The notes: generated from the letters alone by a model not told the origin. A stretch of DNA of 64,000 nucleotides from Lachnospiraceae bacterium (GCA_017509985.1 JAFWOE010000005.1:1-64000); one strand, 5' to 3'. Counted from the first letter of the stretch, positions 43,040-52,725 are shown. A program made the numbers and translations.

Positions 43040-43621
43040 ATGAAAGTATTAATGCTGAACGGCAGCAGAAGGCCGAAAGGGTGCACCTATACCGCCCTGA
43101 CAGAGGTAGCAAAAGTTCTGAATGCGGAAGGCATCGAAACCGAGATCATCCATATCGGCAGCGATGCGGTGAACGGAAACATCAATAATACCGCTGTTTA
43201 TGTAGCGGATCTGCTCCGGGATATGGACGGGCTGATCGTCGGCTCCCCGGTATACTACGCCGCTCCTTCGGGAGAGATCTCCGCGTTCCTTGACCGGGTG
43301 TTCATGATCGCGGGTGAGAACCTCCGCTTAAAACCCGGTGCCGCCATCGTTTCCGCAAGAAGAGCCGGAACGACCGCCGCCCTGGACGCTCTGAACAAGT
43401 ATTTCACGATCGCCGAAATGCCCATCGTATCTTCCCGCTACTGGAACATGGTCCACGGTTCCGAACCGGAAGATATCTATAAAGATGAAGAGGGAATGCA
43501 GGTCCTCCAGGTTCTCGGAAAGAACATGGCCTGGCTGCTCAAGTGCATCGAAGCCGGGAAGGCTGCCGGAGTGGAAACTCCCGAAGCCGTTGAGAAGACC
43601 TGGACTAACTTCATCCGGTAA
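43040..43621 (+). CDS. Flavodoxin-like NAD(P)H:FMN reductase
   Basis: This 193-residue protein has the FMN-phosphate loop LNGSRRPKGCTYT at 5-17 and the GLIVGSPVYYAAPSGEISAF motif typical of iron-sulfur-flavoprotein-like and NADPH-dependent FMN reductases. The start at 43040 is chosen because it begins the fold; a frame reaching 42950 adds unrelated residues. It stands alone between the ABC pair and the peptidase. The substrate is unknown. Confidence 0.88.
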   Translation: MKVLMLNGSRRPKGCTYTALTEVAKVLNAEGIETEIIHIGSDAVNGNINNTAVYVADLLRDMDGLIVGSPVYYAAPSGEISAFLDRVFMIAGENLRLKPGAAIVSARRAGTTAALDALNKYFTIAEMPIVSSRYWNMVHGSEPEDIYKDEEGMQVLQVLGKNMAWLLKCIEAGKAAGVETPEAVEKTWTNFIR

Positions 43622-43708
43622 GATTTCTCAGCAACAGGATAAAGCTTTCTGCAGCAGGTCTGATGGCGTTTTCAGGCCTGCTGATAATATGGACAAAGGA
43701 GTTTTGAC

Positions 43709-45247
43709 ATGAACGAAACACAATACAGCGGTCTGACGATCGCCGAAGCACAGGAAAAACTGCTGGCTCTTCAGGGAAGAATCAGCGCTTATCAGCATGC
43801 CGTCGAACTGCTGATGTACGACGGAATGACGACCGCGCCCAAAGGGACCGCCGCGAATCGTGCTCATTCCCTTGGGATCCTTACGGAGGAGATCTATAAG
43901 CTTTCCACCGGGAAAGATACGGTGGATCTTCTGGAATATCTGGATGAAAAGATCAAAGGCGCGCCTGACGAAGCGGATCCGAAACTGAAGCGCATGGTTT
44001 ATCTGATGTTAAAAGACATCCGCCAGATGCAGAAGATCCCGATGGATGAATATGTCGCCTATCAGGAGCTGCTTGTGCAGGCGGACGATATCTGGCACAA
44101 GGCGAAAGAGCAAAGCGACTTCCCGATGTTCCTGCCGGTTCTAGAAAAAGTCTTTGAGACCGTGAAGCGTTTTGCAGGATACTGCGCACCGGAAAAGGAT
44201 CCGTATGATTACTGGCTGAATGAGTACGAGACCGGCCTGAATAAAAAGATTTTGGACGAGTTTTTCGGTACGCTGAAAAGCAGGCTGGTTCCCCTGATCA
44301 AAGAGATCACGGCGGCAAAGCAGGTCGACGACAGCTTCCTGAAAGGTGATTTTCCGGATTACAAACAGGAGAAACTCGCATATTTCCTGATGGATAAGAT
44401 CGGTCTGGACCGTGACCACGTAGGCTTTGCCACGACAGAGCATCCGTTCACGATCTCTCTGGGTTCCCATCTGGACGAACGGATCACGACCAATTATAAA
44501 CCGCATACTTTTGTTTCTTCCATGTTCAGCGTGATCCACGAAGGCGGCCATGCGCTTTACGATACCGGGTCCGCGGATGATCTGGCATTTACCGTGCTGG
44601 ACTGCGGCGTATCCATGGGCATCCATGAAAGCCAGAGCCGGTTCTATGAGAACATCATCGGCCGCAGCCGCGGGTTTACGGCTGCGATCCTGCCGAAGGT
44701 AAAAGAACTCTTTCCGGAAACCATGAAAGATGTGGACGAAGAAAGATTTTATAAAGCGGTCAACAAAGTCGAACCTTCGCTGATCCGTACCGAATCGGAT
44801 GAAGTGACCTACTGCCTGCATGTCATGATCCGTTATGAGATCGAGAAGATGGTTTTATCCGGGCAGCTGGAAGTAAAGGATATCCCGGTGGAGTGGAACC
44901 GGCTGTACAAAGAATATCTGGGCGTGGACGTACCCGATGACCGGCACGGCGTGCTTCAGGACAGCCACTGGTCCGGAGGAAACATCGGTTATTTTCCGTC
45001 TTATGCGCTCGGAAACGCGTACGGGGCGCAGTTCCTTAAGAAGATGAAGGAGACTGTGGATGTGGACGCTTGTGTGGCATCCGGCAACCTGGCTGCGGTC
45101 AACGACTGGAACCGTGAGCACATCTGGCAGTATGGCAGCCTGTATGAGCCGAATGAGCTGCTGGAGAGAGTGCTTGGGGAGAAATTTGATCCCGGTGTTT
45201 ATATGGATTATCTGGAAGAAAAATACAGGGATATTTACGGGATATAG
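43709..45247 (+). CDS. M32-family metallocarboxypeptidase
   Basis: This 512-residue cytoplasmic carboxypeptidase of the Taq/Pfu type removes C-terminal residues from peptides. The zinc motif HEGGH is at 277-281, with a downstream MGIHESQSRFYEN that supplies the third ligand. Length is normal (about 500). AAAGGAG precedes ATG 43709. An 18-bp perfect hairpin 50 bp past the stop could also serve as its terminator, although it lacks a T run. Confidence 0.93.
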   Translation: MNETQYSGLTIAEAQEKLLALQGRISAYQHAVELLMYDGMTTAPKGTAANRAHSLGILTEEIYKLSTGKDTVDLLEYLDEKIKGAPDEADPKLKRMVYLMLKDIRQMQKIPMDEYVAYQELLVQADDIWHKAKEQSDFPMFLPVLEKVFETVKRFAGYCAPEKDPYDYWLNEYETGLNKKILDEFFGTLKSRLVPLIKEITAAKQVDDSFLKGDFPDYKQEKLAYFLMDKIGLDRDHVGFATTEHPFTISLGSHLDERITTNYKPHTFVSSMFSVIHEGGHALYDTGSADDLAFTVLDCGVSMGIHESQSRFYENIIGRSRGFTAAILPKVKELFPETMKDVDEERFYKAVNKVEPSLIRTESDEVTYCLHVMIRYEIEKMVLSGQLEVKDIPVEWNRLYKEYLGVDVPDDRHGVLQDSHWSGGNIGYFPSYALGNAYGAQFLKKMKETVDVDACVASGNLAAVNDWNREHIWQYGSLYEPNELLERVLGEKFDPGVYMDYLEEKYRDIYGI

Positions 45248-45297
45248 TAATTAAACAGACTTATTTCTTTTCAGATAATTCAATTCAGACTGTTTTT

Positions 45298-45340
45298 CAG
45301 CGCGTCTCACAATGCAATAATAGCATTGTGAGACGCGCTG
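45298..45340. promoter_or_regulatory. Operator 1: long palindrome upstream of the glycyl radical enzyme
   Basis: A perfect 18-bp inverted repeat (45298-45315, 45323-45340; outer part CAGCGCGTC, inner part TCACAATGC/GCATTGTGA) has a 7-nt centre. The inner 25 bp (45307-45331) recur at 51272-51296 (22 of 25 identical) and on the minus strand at 58289-58313. The copy here ends exactly 15 bp before a TTGACT -35 box. This position (centre about -63) suits a LysR-type activator. Confidence 0.8.
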
Positions 45341-45346
45341 AGTTCG

Positions 45347-45375
45347 TTGACTGAAAAAACGCATTCTATTATACT
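45347..45375 (+). promoter_or_regulatory. Promoter of the glycyl radical enzyme operon
   Basis: TTGACT (45347-45352), a 17-bp spacer and TATACT (45370-45375) form a near-consensus sigma-A promoter about 95 bp before the start codon. Confidence 0.8.
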
Positions 45376-45470
45376 TTTATTTAGAAATTTCTATCAGCCT
45401 AAAACGGTGCACTTTATCCTTAACAACGGCCTTTTGAATTCGATGGTTTAATCAGAAGAGGAGATACAAA

Positions 45471-47915
45471 ATGAATAATATAGACAATTCATTGCTGGAG
45501 AGAATTGACCGGATCTCACTCAGCCCCGCCAATACGGCATGGCGTGAAGCTGTCCGGACCGCTTCCTGGCATATCCATGCCGACCGTGAGCGCTGGACGG
45601 TCAAATCCTGGCTTGAAACCGAAGGGGAGGACCTGGAGATCCGCAGGGCAAAACTGCTGAAGTGCGTTCTGGACAACCTGACGATCGACATCCTTCCCTT
45701 TGACCAGATCGTCGCGCGTGCTACGCCTTCCGTCATCGGCTGCGCAACGGCCATGGACATAGCGGGAGATTATATTCCGGCCATCTGGAACGAAGACGGC
45801 GTGGTGGACGCTACCATGGATGCCAGTGTAAAAATCGATAACGAAAGTCTCGAAATACTGCGTACCGCTGCCAGGACCTTCGGCGGGAAAAGTGCCCCGG
45901 ATATGAGCTACAAAGCCTGGGAAGCTGCCATGGGTTCCTGGGGAAGGGATGCGGAGGATGCCAAATTAAAAGATCCTTCACTGGATGCATCCGTTTACGG
46001 ACAGGTCACGACCTCGCTGAACTGGGATAAGATCGTTAAAGTCGGCCTCCGAAGCTATATCGATGAAGCAAAGGCTCATCTGGAAGAATTCCGCTCCGGT
46101 ACGGATACGGATATCAATAAGGCCTATTTCTGGGAAGCGGCTATCATCGTACTGGAAGCGGTGATCGACCATGCTCACCGTTACGCGGATCTGGCCAGGG
46201 AAAAAGCCGCAGCCGAAGAGGACGGCTTCCGAAAAAAGCAGCTGCTTGAAATAGCAGAGATCTGTGAATATGTGCCGGAAAATGCGCCGCGAACTTTCCA
46301 GGAAGCGCTGCAGCTGATGAGTTTCTGCGGTGTGGCAAAGATCATGGAGCATCCGATGCACGGGAATCCTCACTGGGGAAGGGCAGACCAGTATCTCTAT
46401 CCGTTCTTCAAAAAGGATATCGAAAACGGCACGATAACGGTAGAACGTGCAGCAGAACTGATCGCGGACCTGATCGGCCGATGGGGAACCCAGTGTTTTG
46501 TCCAGCCGAAGAGCCAGAAACTTTCCCATCAGATCAATTTCTGCATCAACAACATCATGGTCGGCGGTGTAAATGCAGACGGTACCGATGCAAGCAACGA
46601 ACTCAGCTACCTGATCCTGCATGTGGTCGGCCTGCTGAAGATCTCCTCGCCGACAGTCGGCCTGAAATGGAGCCGGGTAACGCCTGACTGGCTTATCAAG
46701 AAAGCAATACGGACAAACATAGAAACAAAAGGCGGCATCCCGCTGTTTGAAAACGACGATGTCGTCATCGATCATTATGTGAAGGACGGTATTTCCTATA
46801 AGGATGCCGTAGAATGGAGCGGTCTGGGCTGTGTTTATCCCTGTATTCCTACGAGGGCGGAGCATACGGGAGCGCACGGGCTAGGAGCCTTCAACGTAGC
46901 CGGCTGCCTGCATCTGGCCCTTCACAATGGCATTGATATCAACGGAAAACAGACTGGCCTTGCAACCGGCGACCCGAGAACATTCAAAAGCTTTGAAGAA
47001 CTATATGATGCATTCTTAAAGCAGCATAAGAACTTAAGCCACCGCTGCTTCCGCCTCGGAAACATTGCAAGGAGGATCGAAAAGGATTACATCCGCCTTC
47101 CGCTGATCTCGGCCCTGGGCTTGCAGTTCTGCATGGACGCCGGAAGGGATACGGTCGATGCCGATCCGGACCATATGCTGCAGGGTATCGGAGACCGAGG
47201 CATCATCGATGCAGCCGATTCTCTTGAAGCCATCCGGTATCTGGTCTTTGATAAAAAACTTCTCTCCATGGAAGAGCTGATGGATGCCCTGGAAAACGAC
47301 TTTTCGGGAGAACGCGGGGAAGAGATCCGGCAGCTCTGCCTCAAGGCACCGAAATTCGGCAACGATATTGAAGAAGCGGACCTGATGGCCAGACGTGTCA
47401 GCGACGATTCCGCACGCATCATCCACAGTTACGACAACTCCCCGTTCAATAAGATCATGATCGCGAGGGAGGGCCTTGCCTGGCACTATTTCGGAGGCCT
47501 GGGCGTCGGAGCGCTGCCGAACGGACGAAAAGCCCTGGAACCGCTGGATGACGGTTCGATCTCGCCCATGCGCGGAATGGATACCAACGGTCCGACAGCC
47601 GTGCTCCATTCGGTATTGACGGCCCAGTTCAAGGATTCCTATGCCCAGGTGCTGAACCAGAAATTCAGCGCGGCCCTTTTAAAGGACGAGCAAGGGATCG
47701 ACAAGCTGGTCGCTTATACGAAAGCCTTTATGGCAGCCGGCGGAACCCACATCCAGTATAACATCATGGATTCCGAACAGCTGAAGGAAGCAAAAGTAAA
47801 ACCCGAAGACAACAAGGACCTCATTGTCCGTATCGGCGGCTTTTCGGCATACTTTGTCCAGCTCAGCAATGAGATCCAGGATGACGTCATTTATCGAAGC
47901 GAAATGGAACTGTAA
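45471..47915 (+). CDS. Glycyl radical enzyme of unassigned class
   Basis: This 814-residue protein belongs to the pyruvate formate-lyase/diol dehydratase-like superfamily. The radical glycine is Gly790 in RIGGFSAYF (787-795), and the active-site thiyl cysteine is Cys454 in GLGCVYPCIP. In glycerol dehydratase, CutC and related eliminases the cysteine is followed two residues later by a catalytic Glu (CVE); here that position is Tyr, so the reaction is probably different. The start at ATG 45471 follows AGAGGAG. A sulfatase gene follows after 27 bp. No activating radical-SAM enzyme is seen in the window, so it must be encoded elsewhere. Confidence 0.88.
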   Translation: MNNIDNSLLERIDRISLSPANTAWREAVRTASWHIHADRERWTVKSWLETEGEDLEIRRAKLLKCVLDNLTIDILPFDQIVARATPSVIGCATAMDIAGDYIPAIWNEDGVVDATMDASVKIDNESLEILRTAARTFGGKSAPDMSYKAWEAAMGSWGRDAEDAKLKDPSLDASVYGQVTTSLNWDKIVKVGLRSYIDEAKAHLEEFRSGTDTDINKAYFWEAAIIVLEAVIDHAHRYADLAREKAAAEEDGFRKKQLLEIAEICEYVPENAPRTFQEALQLMSFCGVAKIMEHPMHGNPHWGRADQYLYPFFKKDIENGTITVERAAELIADLIGRWGTQCFVQPKSQKLSHQINFCINNIMVGGVNADGTDASNELSYLILHVVGLLKISSPTVGLKWSRVTPDWLIKKAIRTNIETKGGIPLFENDDVVIDHYVKDGISYKDAVEWSGLGCVYPCIPTRAEHTGAHGLGAFNVAGCLHLALHNGIDINGKQTGLATGDPRTFKSFEELYDAFLKQHKNLSHRCFRLGNIARRIEKDYIRLPLISALGLQFCMDAGRDTVDADPDHMLQGIGDRGIIDAADSLEAIRYLVFDKKLLSMEELMDALENDFSGERGEEIRQLCLKAPKFGNDIEEADLMARRVSDDSARIIHSYDNSPFNKIMIAREGLAWHYFGGLGVGALPNGRKALEPLDDGSISPMRGMDTNGPTAVLHSVLTAQFKDSYAQVLNQKFSAALLKDEQGIDKLVAYTKAFMAAGGTHIQYNIMDSEQLKEAKVKPEDNKDLIVRIGGFSAYFVQLSNEIQDDVIYRSEMEL

Positions 47916-47942
47916 AGACTCCTCTTAAGAAAGGGACTGAAA

Positions 47943-50210
47943 ATGGAAGACAATTTCAAGGGAAAAATTGAAATAAAATACAGCGATTCGACCCCTTACT
48001 GGGAAAAACCGAAATCCGCACCGGAGGGTGCTCCGAATGTACTGTATATCCTGCTGGATGATACCGGTTACGCCCAGGTCGGCTGTTACGGAAGCCTGAT
48101 CGAAACACCGAACATCGATGCGCTGGCTGCAGACGGTATACGATACAGGGATTTTCATGTGAATGCCATGTGTTCACCCACACGTGCAAGCCTGCTGACC
48201 GGATGCAACAACCATACGGTAGGTTTCTGCTGGCTGGGGGACAATGACTTTGGTTTCCCGAACCTGAGAGGAGAAGTTGATCCGAAATACGGCTTTATCA
48301 GTGAAACTCTTCATGAAGCCGGTTATTATACTTTCACTGTAGGAAAATGGCATTTGATCAATCATGAACATATGAGTCCTGCCGGCCCGTTTGACCAGTG
48401 GCCGAGCGGACGCGGGTTTGACAAGTCCTATACGCTTTTAAAAGCCTGCACCAGTCAGTGGAATCCCTTCCTGGTCCAGGGCAACGAGATCGTAGACCCG
48501 CCGAAATCCGCGGAAGAAGGATACCAGTTCAGTGAAGACATAGTAGATAAAGCAATCAAATACATCGGCGAACAGAAGTCCTTCGCTCCGGACCAGCCTT
48601 TCTTCGGATATGTAGCTTTCGGAGCCATGCATGGTCCTCATCATGCGCCGAAAGAGTATATCGACCGCTTCAAGGGGCAGTTTGACGAAGGCTGGGATGT
48701 ATACAGAGAAAAAGTATTTGCCCGCCAGAAAGAACTCGGCATTATTCCCGAAAACGCTGAACTTACCGAACGAAACAGCAAGGCACAGCCCTGGGACTCC
48801 TTAAATGATTATCAGAAAAAGGCTTTTGCCAGGTATATGGAAGTGTTTGCAGGCTTCTTGACCTATACGGATGATCAGATCGGACGCCTGGTCGATTATT
48901 TAAAGGAGATAGGGCAGTATGACAACACGATCATCGTCTTTATGACGGATAACGGCGCTTCTCCCGAAGGCGGCACACAGGGATGCTACAATGAGTTCTA
49001 CCACATCTTCACTCATGAGTGGGAAGGCCTTTTAAGCGATGAACTGCTGGAAAGCATGGGATCTGCACGGTCAAACTGCAACTATCCGAGCGGTTGGGCC
49101 TGGGCCGGAAATACACCTCTTAAGTGGTATAAATCCTGGGTACATGCCGGCGGCGTGAAAGTGCCCTGCATTATCACCTGGCCGAACGGTATTAAGGCCA
49201 AAGGTGAAGTAAGAAATCAGTTCCATCATGTCATCGACATTTATCCGACGATACTGGAACTGTGCGGCGTGAAACAGCCTGAGTATATCAAGGGAGTCAG
49301 ACAGGAAGCAAAGGCCGGCGTAAGTATGGCCTATACTTTTGATCATCCGGACGCACCCACAGAAAGGCACGTGCAGTATTTTGAGATGCACGGCAACCGC
49401 GGCATCTGGAAAGACGGATGGAAAGCAGTAACCGATCATGTGGATTCTCCTTCCTTCGAACAGGATATATGGGAGCTCTACAACACGGATGAGGACTTTT
49501 CCGAAGCACATGACCTGGCTTCGGTTTATCCGGAAAAGCTGGAGAAGCTTAAAACCCTCTGGTGGCATGAAGCCGGAAAATACGGTGTATTGCCTCTTAT
49601 AGAGAGCCATCACCGTACCCGTGACGGGTTTATGATCAATAAGATGTGGGTTCATTCCCCTTATGAGAACAGGACACATTACAGGCTTTATCCGGTTATG
49701 ATGCCAAGCCTTGCAAAACCGTATTTCGGCGGAAAGGATTTCAGCATTGTCACGCGGGCTGAGTTCAAAAAAGGCGACGAAGGAGTTCTTTTCTCTGTCG
49801 GACAAAATGCCGGAGGCTTCGCGGTTTACATTGAAGACGGAAAGCTTTCATTCCACAATAATTTCCTGATGAAGAGGGGCATTGATATTATTGCTGAATC
49901 ACCGGTCCCTGAAGGCCTGCATGACCTGGAATTCCTCTTTGAAAAGAAAGGACCGGACGCCGGAACCGGTTATCTGAAGATCGACGGACAGATCGTCGGA
50001 AAAGGAGAGATCGTCTGTTCACCGCTTTTCCCGGCACCCGGAGCAATGGCTGTGGGCAGATACGGCTCCAGTGTGATCAAACTGGAACACGAAGGCCGCG
50101 GTTTTTATAAGTACACCGGTAAGATCTCCTATGTGGATGTGGATCTGGACCGCCCGAACAGTGAATATGATACCCAGGTGCTGCTGCATCAGGCTCTTCA
50201 GTCTGAATAA
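47943..50210 (+). CDS. Cytoplasmic Cys-type sulfatase 1
   Basis: This 755-residue arylsulfatase-family enzyme hydrolyses sulfate esters. It has the metal-binding LLDDTGYAQ (about 35-43), formylglycine motif CSPTRASLLTG with Cys77, GKWHLIN and a late MTDNGA. Residues 560-755 form an additional beta-rich domain with GDEGVLFSVGQNAGGF that is shared by all four sulfatases here. There is no signal peptide, so it should act in the cytosol. The cysteine needs conversion to formylglycine by an anSME-type enzyme not present in the window. It lies 27 bp after the glycyl radical enzyme. Confidence 0.93.
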   Translation: MEDNFKGKIEIKYSDSTPYWEKPKSAPEGAPNVLYILLDDTGYAQVGCYGSLIETPNIDALAADGIRYRDFHVNAMCSPTRASLLTGCNNHTVGFCWLGDNDFGFPNLRGEVDPKYGFISETLHEAGYYTFTVGKWHLINHEHMSPAGPFDQWPSGRGFDKSYTLLKACTSQWNPFLVQGNEIVDPPKSAEEGYQFSEDIVDKAIKYIGEQKSFAPDQPFFGYVAFGAMHGPHHAPKEYIDRFKGQFDEGWDVYREKVFARQKELGIIPENAELTERNSKAQPWDSLNDYQKKAFARYMEVFAGFLTYTDDQIGRLVDYLKEIGQYDNTIIVFMTDNGASPEGGTQGCYNEFYHIFTHEWEGLLSDELLESMGSARSNCNYPSGWAWAGNTPLKWYKSWVHAGGVKVPCIITWPNGIKAKGEVRNQFHHVIDIYPTILELCGVKQPEYIKGVRQEAKAGVSMAYTFDHPDAPTERHVQYFEMHGNRGIWKDGWKAVTDHVDSPSFEQDIWELYNTDEDFSEAHDLASVYPEKLEKLKTLWWHEAGKYGVLPLIESHHRTRDGFMINKMWVHSPYENRTHYRLYPVMMPSLAKPYFGGKDFSIVTRAEFKKGDEGVLFSVGQNAGGFAVYIEDGKLSFHNNFLMKRGIDIIAESPVPEGLHDLEFLFEKKGPDAGTGYLKIDGQIVGKGEIVCSPLFPAPGAMAVGRYGSSVIKLEHEGRGFYKYTGKISYVDVDLDRPNSEYDTQVLLHQALQSE

Positions 50211-50213
50211 TGA

Positions 50214-51146
50214 TTATTGATCCGCTTCCGAGGACGTTATCTGGGAAGCCGCAATCGAACCGATCAGGTCTCGTATGGTGTTGCTGCTTTTTGAGGGACA
50301 CCATGCGAGACTTATATAATGGTTTTCATTCGGAGCATGATGGACAGGAAAGAGCCGTATCTGGTCACCAAAACGGGTTCCGAATCCACTGCCTACGACA
50401 AATATATATTTTCTGCCGTTCTTGATCAGATCGAAGAGTTCTTCGCCTTCGGAAACATATCGGATGCCTCTCGGCTCGAACCCGGTTGCGCGGCAGAGCC
50501 TGAGTGCCCGCTCATGTGCCCCGTACTGCTGTTCCTGAAGAAAAGAACACAGGTCATATCTGTGCAGACGCCCGTAATCCAGCTTGTTTCCCTTGACCGC
50601 ATCGGCATTTGCGGAAACCGCAAAATAGGAAGGCATTTTTTTTATATCATAGATCTCTGTCCCGGTCAGGGTGGAAACCGCGGCATGAAAGGAAAAAATA
50701 CAGTCAAACGAACCGCTGATCAGTCCCTCTCTTAGCATCCTCAGATCGACAATATTGACATCAACTGCAGTTTCGGGATGCTGGTTCTGGAAACGCTGGA
50801 TCATAGGCGTACATTCATTATAGATTTCGTTCACATTCATAATGGCGATGTGCAGGCAGTTTCCGTCATCTCGGATCCTCTGTTTGTTGCGAAGCACTGC
50901 ATTGACTGTCTGGAAGGCGGGAATCAGTTCCTGATACAGCATTCTTCCGTCCTCGGTCAGGGTCAGCCCGCGGTTTGAGCGTGTGAACAGCGTCAGATTC
51001 AGTGTTTCTTCCAGCTTCTGGATCCGTCTGGTCACCGAACTCTGGCTTAAATACATGGAATCCGCCACCTGTGTCACATTATGATACTCCGCAACACGCA
51101 GAAACAATTCCATCTGAAGCAGCGATATTTCACCGAAATTATCCAT
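50214..51146 (-). CDS. LysR-type regulator
   Basis: This 310-residue regulator has an N-terminal winged helix-turn-helix (about 8-66, FLRVAEYHNVTQVADSMYLS) and a substrate-binding-like effector domain (about 95-300). It faces away from the first dctP gene and converges on sulfatase 1 with a 3-bp gap. The shared 25-bp dyad lies in its divergent upstream region, and LysR proteins typically bind dyads near -65 of target promoters, so it is the best candidate to control this regulon. GGGAGGATC precedes the start. Confidence 0.9.
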   Translation of the reverse strand: MDNFGEISLLQMELFLRVAEYHNVTQVADSMYLSQSSVTRRIQKLEETLNLTLFTRSNRGLTLTEDGRMLYQELIPAFQTVNAVLRNKQRIRDDGNCLHIAIMNVNEIYNECTPMIQRFQNQHPETAVDVNIVDLRMLREGLISGSFDCIFSFHAAVSTLTGTEIYDIKKMPSYFAVSANADAVKGNKLDYGRLHRYDLCSFLQEQQYGAHERALRLCRATGFEPRGIRYVSEGEELFDLIKNGRKYIFVVGSGFGTRFGDQIRLFPVHHAPNENHYISLAWCPSKSSNTIRDLIGSIAASQITSSEADQ

Positions 51147-51271
51147 TTGATGATCCTCCCGACTATATATTAACTTTTATGTTTTTTAAAGGCAAGAGCA
51201 TGCAGCAGCATCAAAGGCAAACGTGCACTAATGAGAAAAGACGTATGTTTAGCCATTTGGTTATATTAGTT

Positions 51272-51296
51272 TCACAATGCAATAATTGCATGATGA
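51272..51296. promoter_or_regulatory. Operator 2: shared dyad upstream of dctP1
   Basis: TCACAATGCAATAATTGCAT plus GATGA matches operator 1 at 22 of 25 positions. It ends exactly 15 bp before the TTGACT box at 51312, the same spacing as in the other two copies. It also lies upstream of the divergent lysR. Confidence 0.85.
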
Positions 51297-51311
51297 AGGC
51301 CGATGCCTCCG

Positions 51312-51341
51312 TTGACTTGAGATGCTTGACGATAATAGAAT
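51312..51341 (+). promoter_or_regulatory. Promoter of the dctP1-sulfatase 2 operon
   Basis: TTGACT (51312-51317), an 18-bp spacer and TAGAAT (51336-51341). The 30-bp element is nearly identical to the promoter before dctQ (58273-58244 on the minus strand), including the spacer. Confidence 0.75.
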
Positions 51342-51405
51342 TAATATAAATAAAAAATGATAACTGAGTGAAAACAATACAATAGGTATAGAAGGAGATT
51401 CTGAA

Positions 51406-52626
51406 ATGAAGAAAAAGCTTTTATCTATCGTAATTATTACATCTATGCTTTTCGCACTGTGCTCCTGCGGAGGAAGTTCGAACACTTCACCAGCTGCAGC
51501 TGCAAGTTCAGCGAAAAGTGATACTTCTGCTGCTGCAGCATCTTCCGCAAAGAGTGAAGCTCCCGCAGCAGCCTCATCTTCCGCAAAGAGCGAAGCTCCT
51601 GCAGCCGAAGTATCTTCCGCAGCCAGCGAAGCTTCTGCAGCTGAAACAGCCGACATTCCGGAAGTATCCGCAGACGGCCCGACTTTTAAACTGAAATTTG
51701 CCTCTTCCGAGAACGAAAATACTCTGCGTTATCAGCTGATCGAGAAACCGGTTATGGATCTGATCACTGAGAGAACCAACGGAAGGATTACTTTTGACTT
51801 TTTCCCGAGCAGCACACTGGCAGGCCCCGGAAGCATCATCAAGGGTATGCAGGACGGAACCGTTGATATGGGTATGGATAACATCAACTCTTATCCGGGT
51901 GTTTTCCTCTATTCCGAGCTGCTGACCTATCCCGGCATATACCTTGGCGCGGATCATGATGAAAAAACTGAAAATATCTTTGAGTATAGTCGTAAATATG
52001 CTGCACAGGAATATGCTGCCAACGGCGCTCATCAGATCATGACCGCCCCGTCCGCCGGCAACGTAGTTTTAATGACCACATTCCCGGTCGAATCCGTAGA
52101 TTCCTTTAACGGAAAAACTATCTGCATCAATGGTGCCATTACAGATATGTTTAACAATTCCGGCGCAGCCATTACCTGGACTGTTCCCCCCGAGCAGTAC
52201 GAAGCATTCCACCTGAATGTCATTGACGGCACTGTGAACGGACCTGCCGTACTGGAGGGATTCAAACTCTACGAAGTGCTGGATTACGCATACTATATTC
52301 CCTTCGCGATCGTTACACAGTCTATGTACATCAGCCAGAAGACCTATGAGTCTCTTCCCGAAGACCTGCAGGCTGCGATCGATGCCATCTGCCTTAGCGA
52401 AGAAGTAAAAGAAATCAACAAAAAATATGTGGAAGCAATGACCAAGCAGGTTGAAGAAGCCTGTGCGACAAATCCCAACTTTGTTTTTGCTGATCTGCCG
52501 GATGAGGTTTCAGAATTCATGCAGCAGCAGTGTGCTGCCGGAATCGAAGAAAAAATAGCCGAGTTGAATGCAGCCGGTCTTGACGGCGACGGCGCTATGG
52601 AGCTCCTGAACTCTTTCAAGAAGTAA
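51406..52626 (+). CDS. dctP: TRAP transporter solute-binding lipoprotein (DctP) 1
   Basis: This 406-residue lipoprotein has a signal peptide with lipid Cys21 (ALCSCGG), a Ser/Ala/Lys/Glu-rich repeat linker (about 30-80) and a DctP domain (about 90-400) with LITERTNGRITFDFFPSSTL and FHLNVIDGTVNG. It captures an organic acid outside the cell for a TRAP carrier. It is closely related to the second DctP at 58452. No membrane subunits are adjacent; it probably shares the DctQM pair encoded at 56-58 kb. GAAGGAGATTCTGAA precedes the start. Confidence 0.92.
   Translation: MKKKLLSIVIITSMLFALCSCGGSSNTSPAAAASSAKSDTSAAAASSAKSEAPAAASSSAKSEAPAAEVSSAASEASAAETADIPEVSADGPTFKLKFASSENENTLRYQLIEKPVMDLITERTNGRITFDFFPSSTLAGPGSIIKGMQDGTVDMGMDNINSYPGVFLYSELLTYPGIYLGADHDEKTENIFEYSRKYAAQEYAANGAHQIMTAPSAGNVVLMTTFPVESVDSFNGKTICINGAITDMFNNSGAAITWTVPPEQYEAFHLNVIDGTVNGPAVLEGFKLYEVLDYAYYIPFAIVTQSMYISQKTYESLPEDLQAAIDAICLSEEVKEINKKYVEAMTKQVEEACATNPNFVFADLPDEVSEFMQQQCAAGIEEKIAELNAAGLDGDGAMELLNSFKK
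51493..51645 (+). repeat. Repeat-coded linker in DctP1
   Basis: In-frame repeats encode units like ASSAKSEAPAA. They tether the binding domain to the lipid anchor. Confidence 0.7.
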
Positions 52627-52665
52627 TTACCTTACCAGCCATATACCAAAAAACAAACAACGAAC

Positions 52666-52707
52666 AGAGAACCGCAGCGCTTTGTTATCAAAGAATTGCG
52701 GTTCTCT
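52666..52707 (+). terminator. Attenuating hairpin between dctP1 and sulfatase 2
   Basis: A perfect 11-bp stem AGAGAACCGCA/TGCGGTTCTCT encloses an inner CTTTG/CAAAG stem and is followed by TTTAAAAAGG. It may partly stop transcription or protect the 3' end of the dctP mRNA, lowering sulfatase relative to binding protein. Confidence 0.65.
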
Positions 52708-52725
52708 TTAAAAAGGAGAAGCAGT

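Noticed and set aside
45298-45340. Reading the 18-bp palindrome only as a terminator of the peptidase gene
   Set aside because: There is no T run on either side, and its core recurs with fixed spacing at two other promoters, so a regulatory role is better supported. A double role is still possible.
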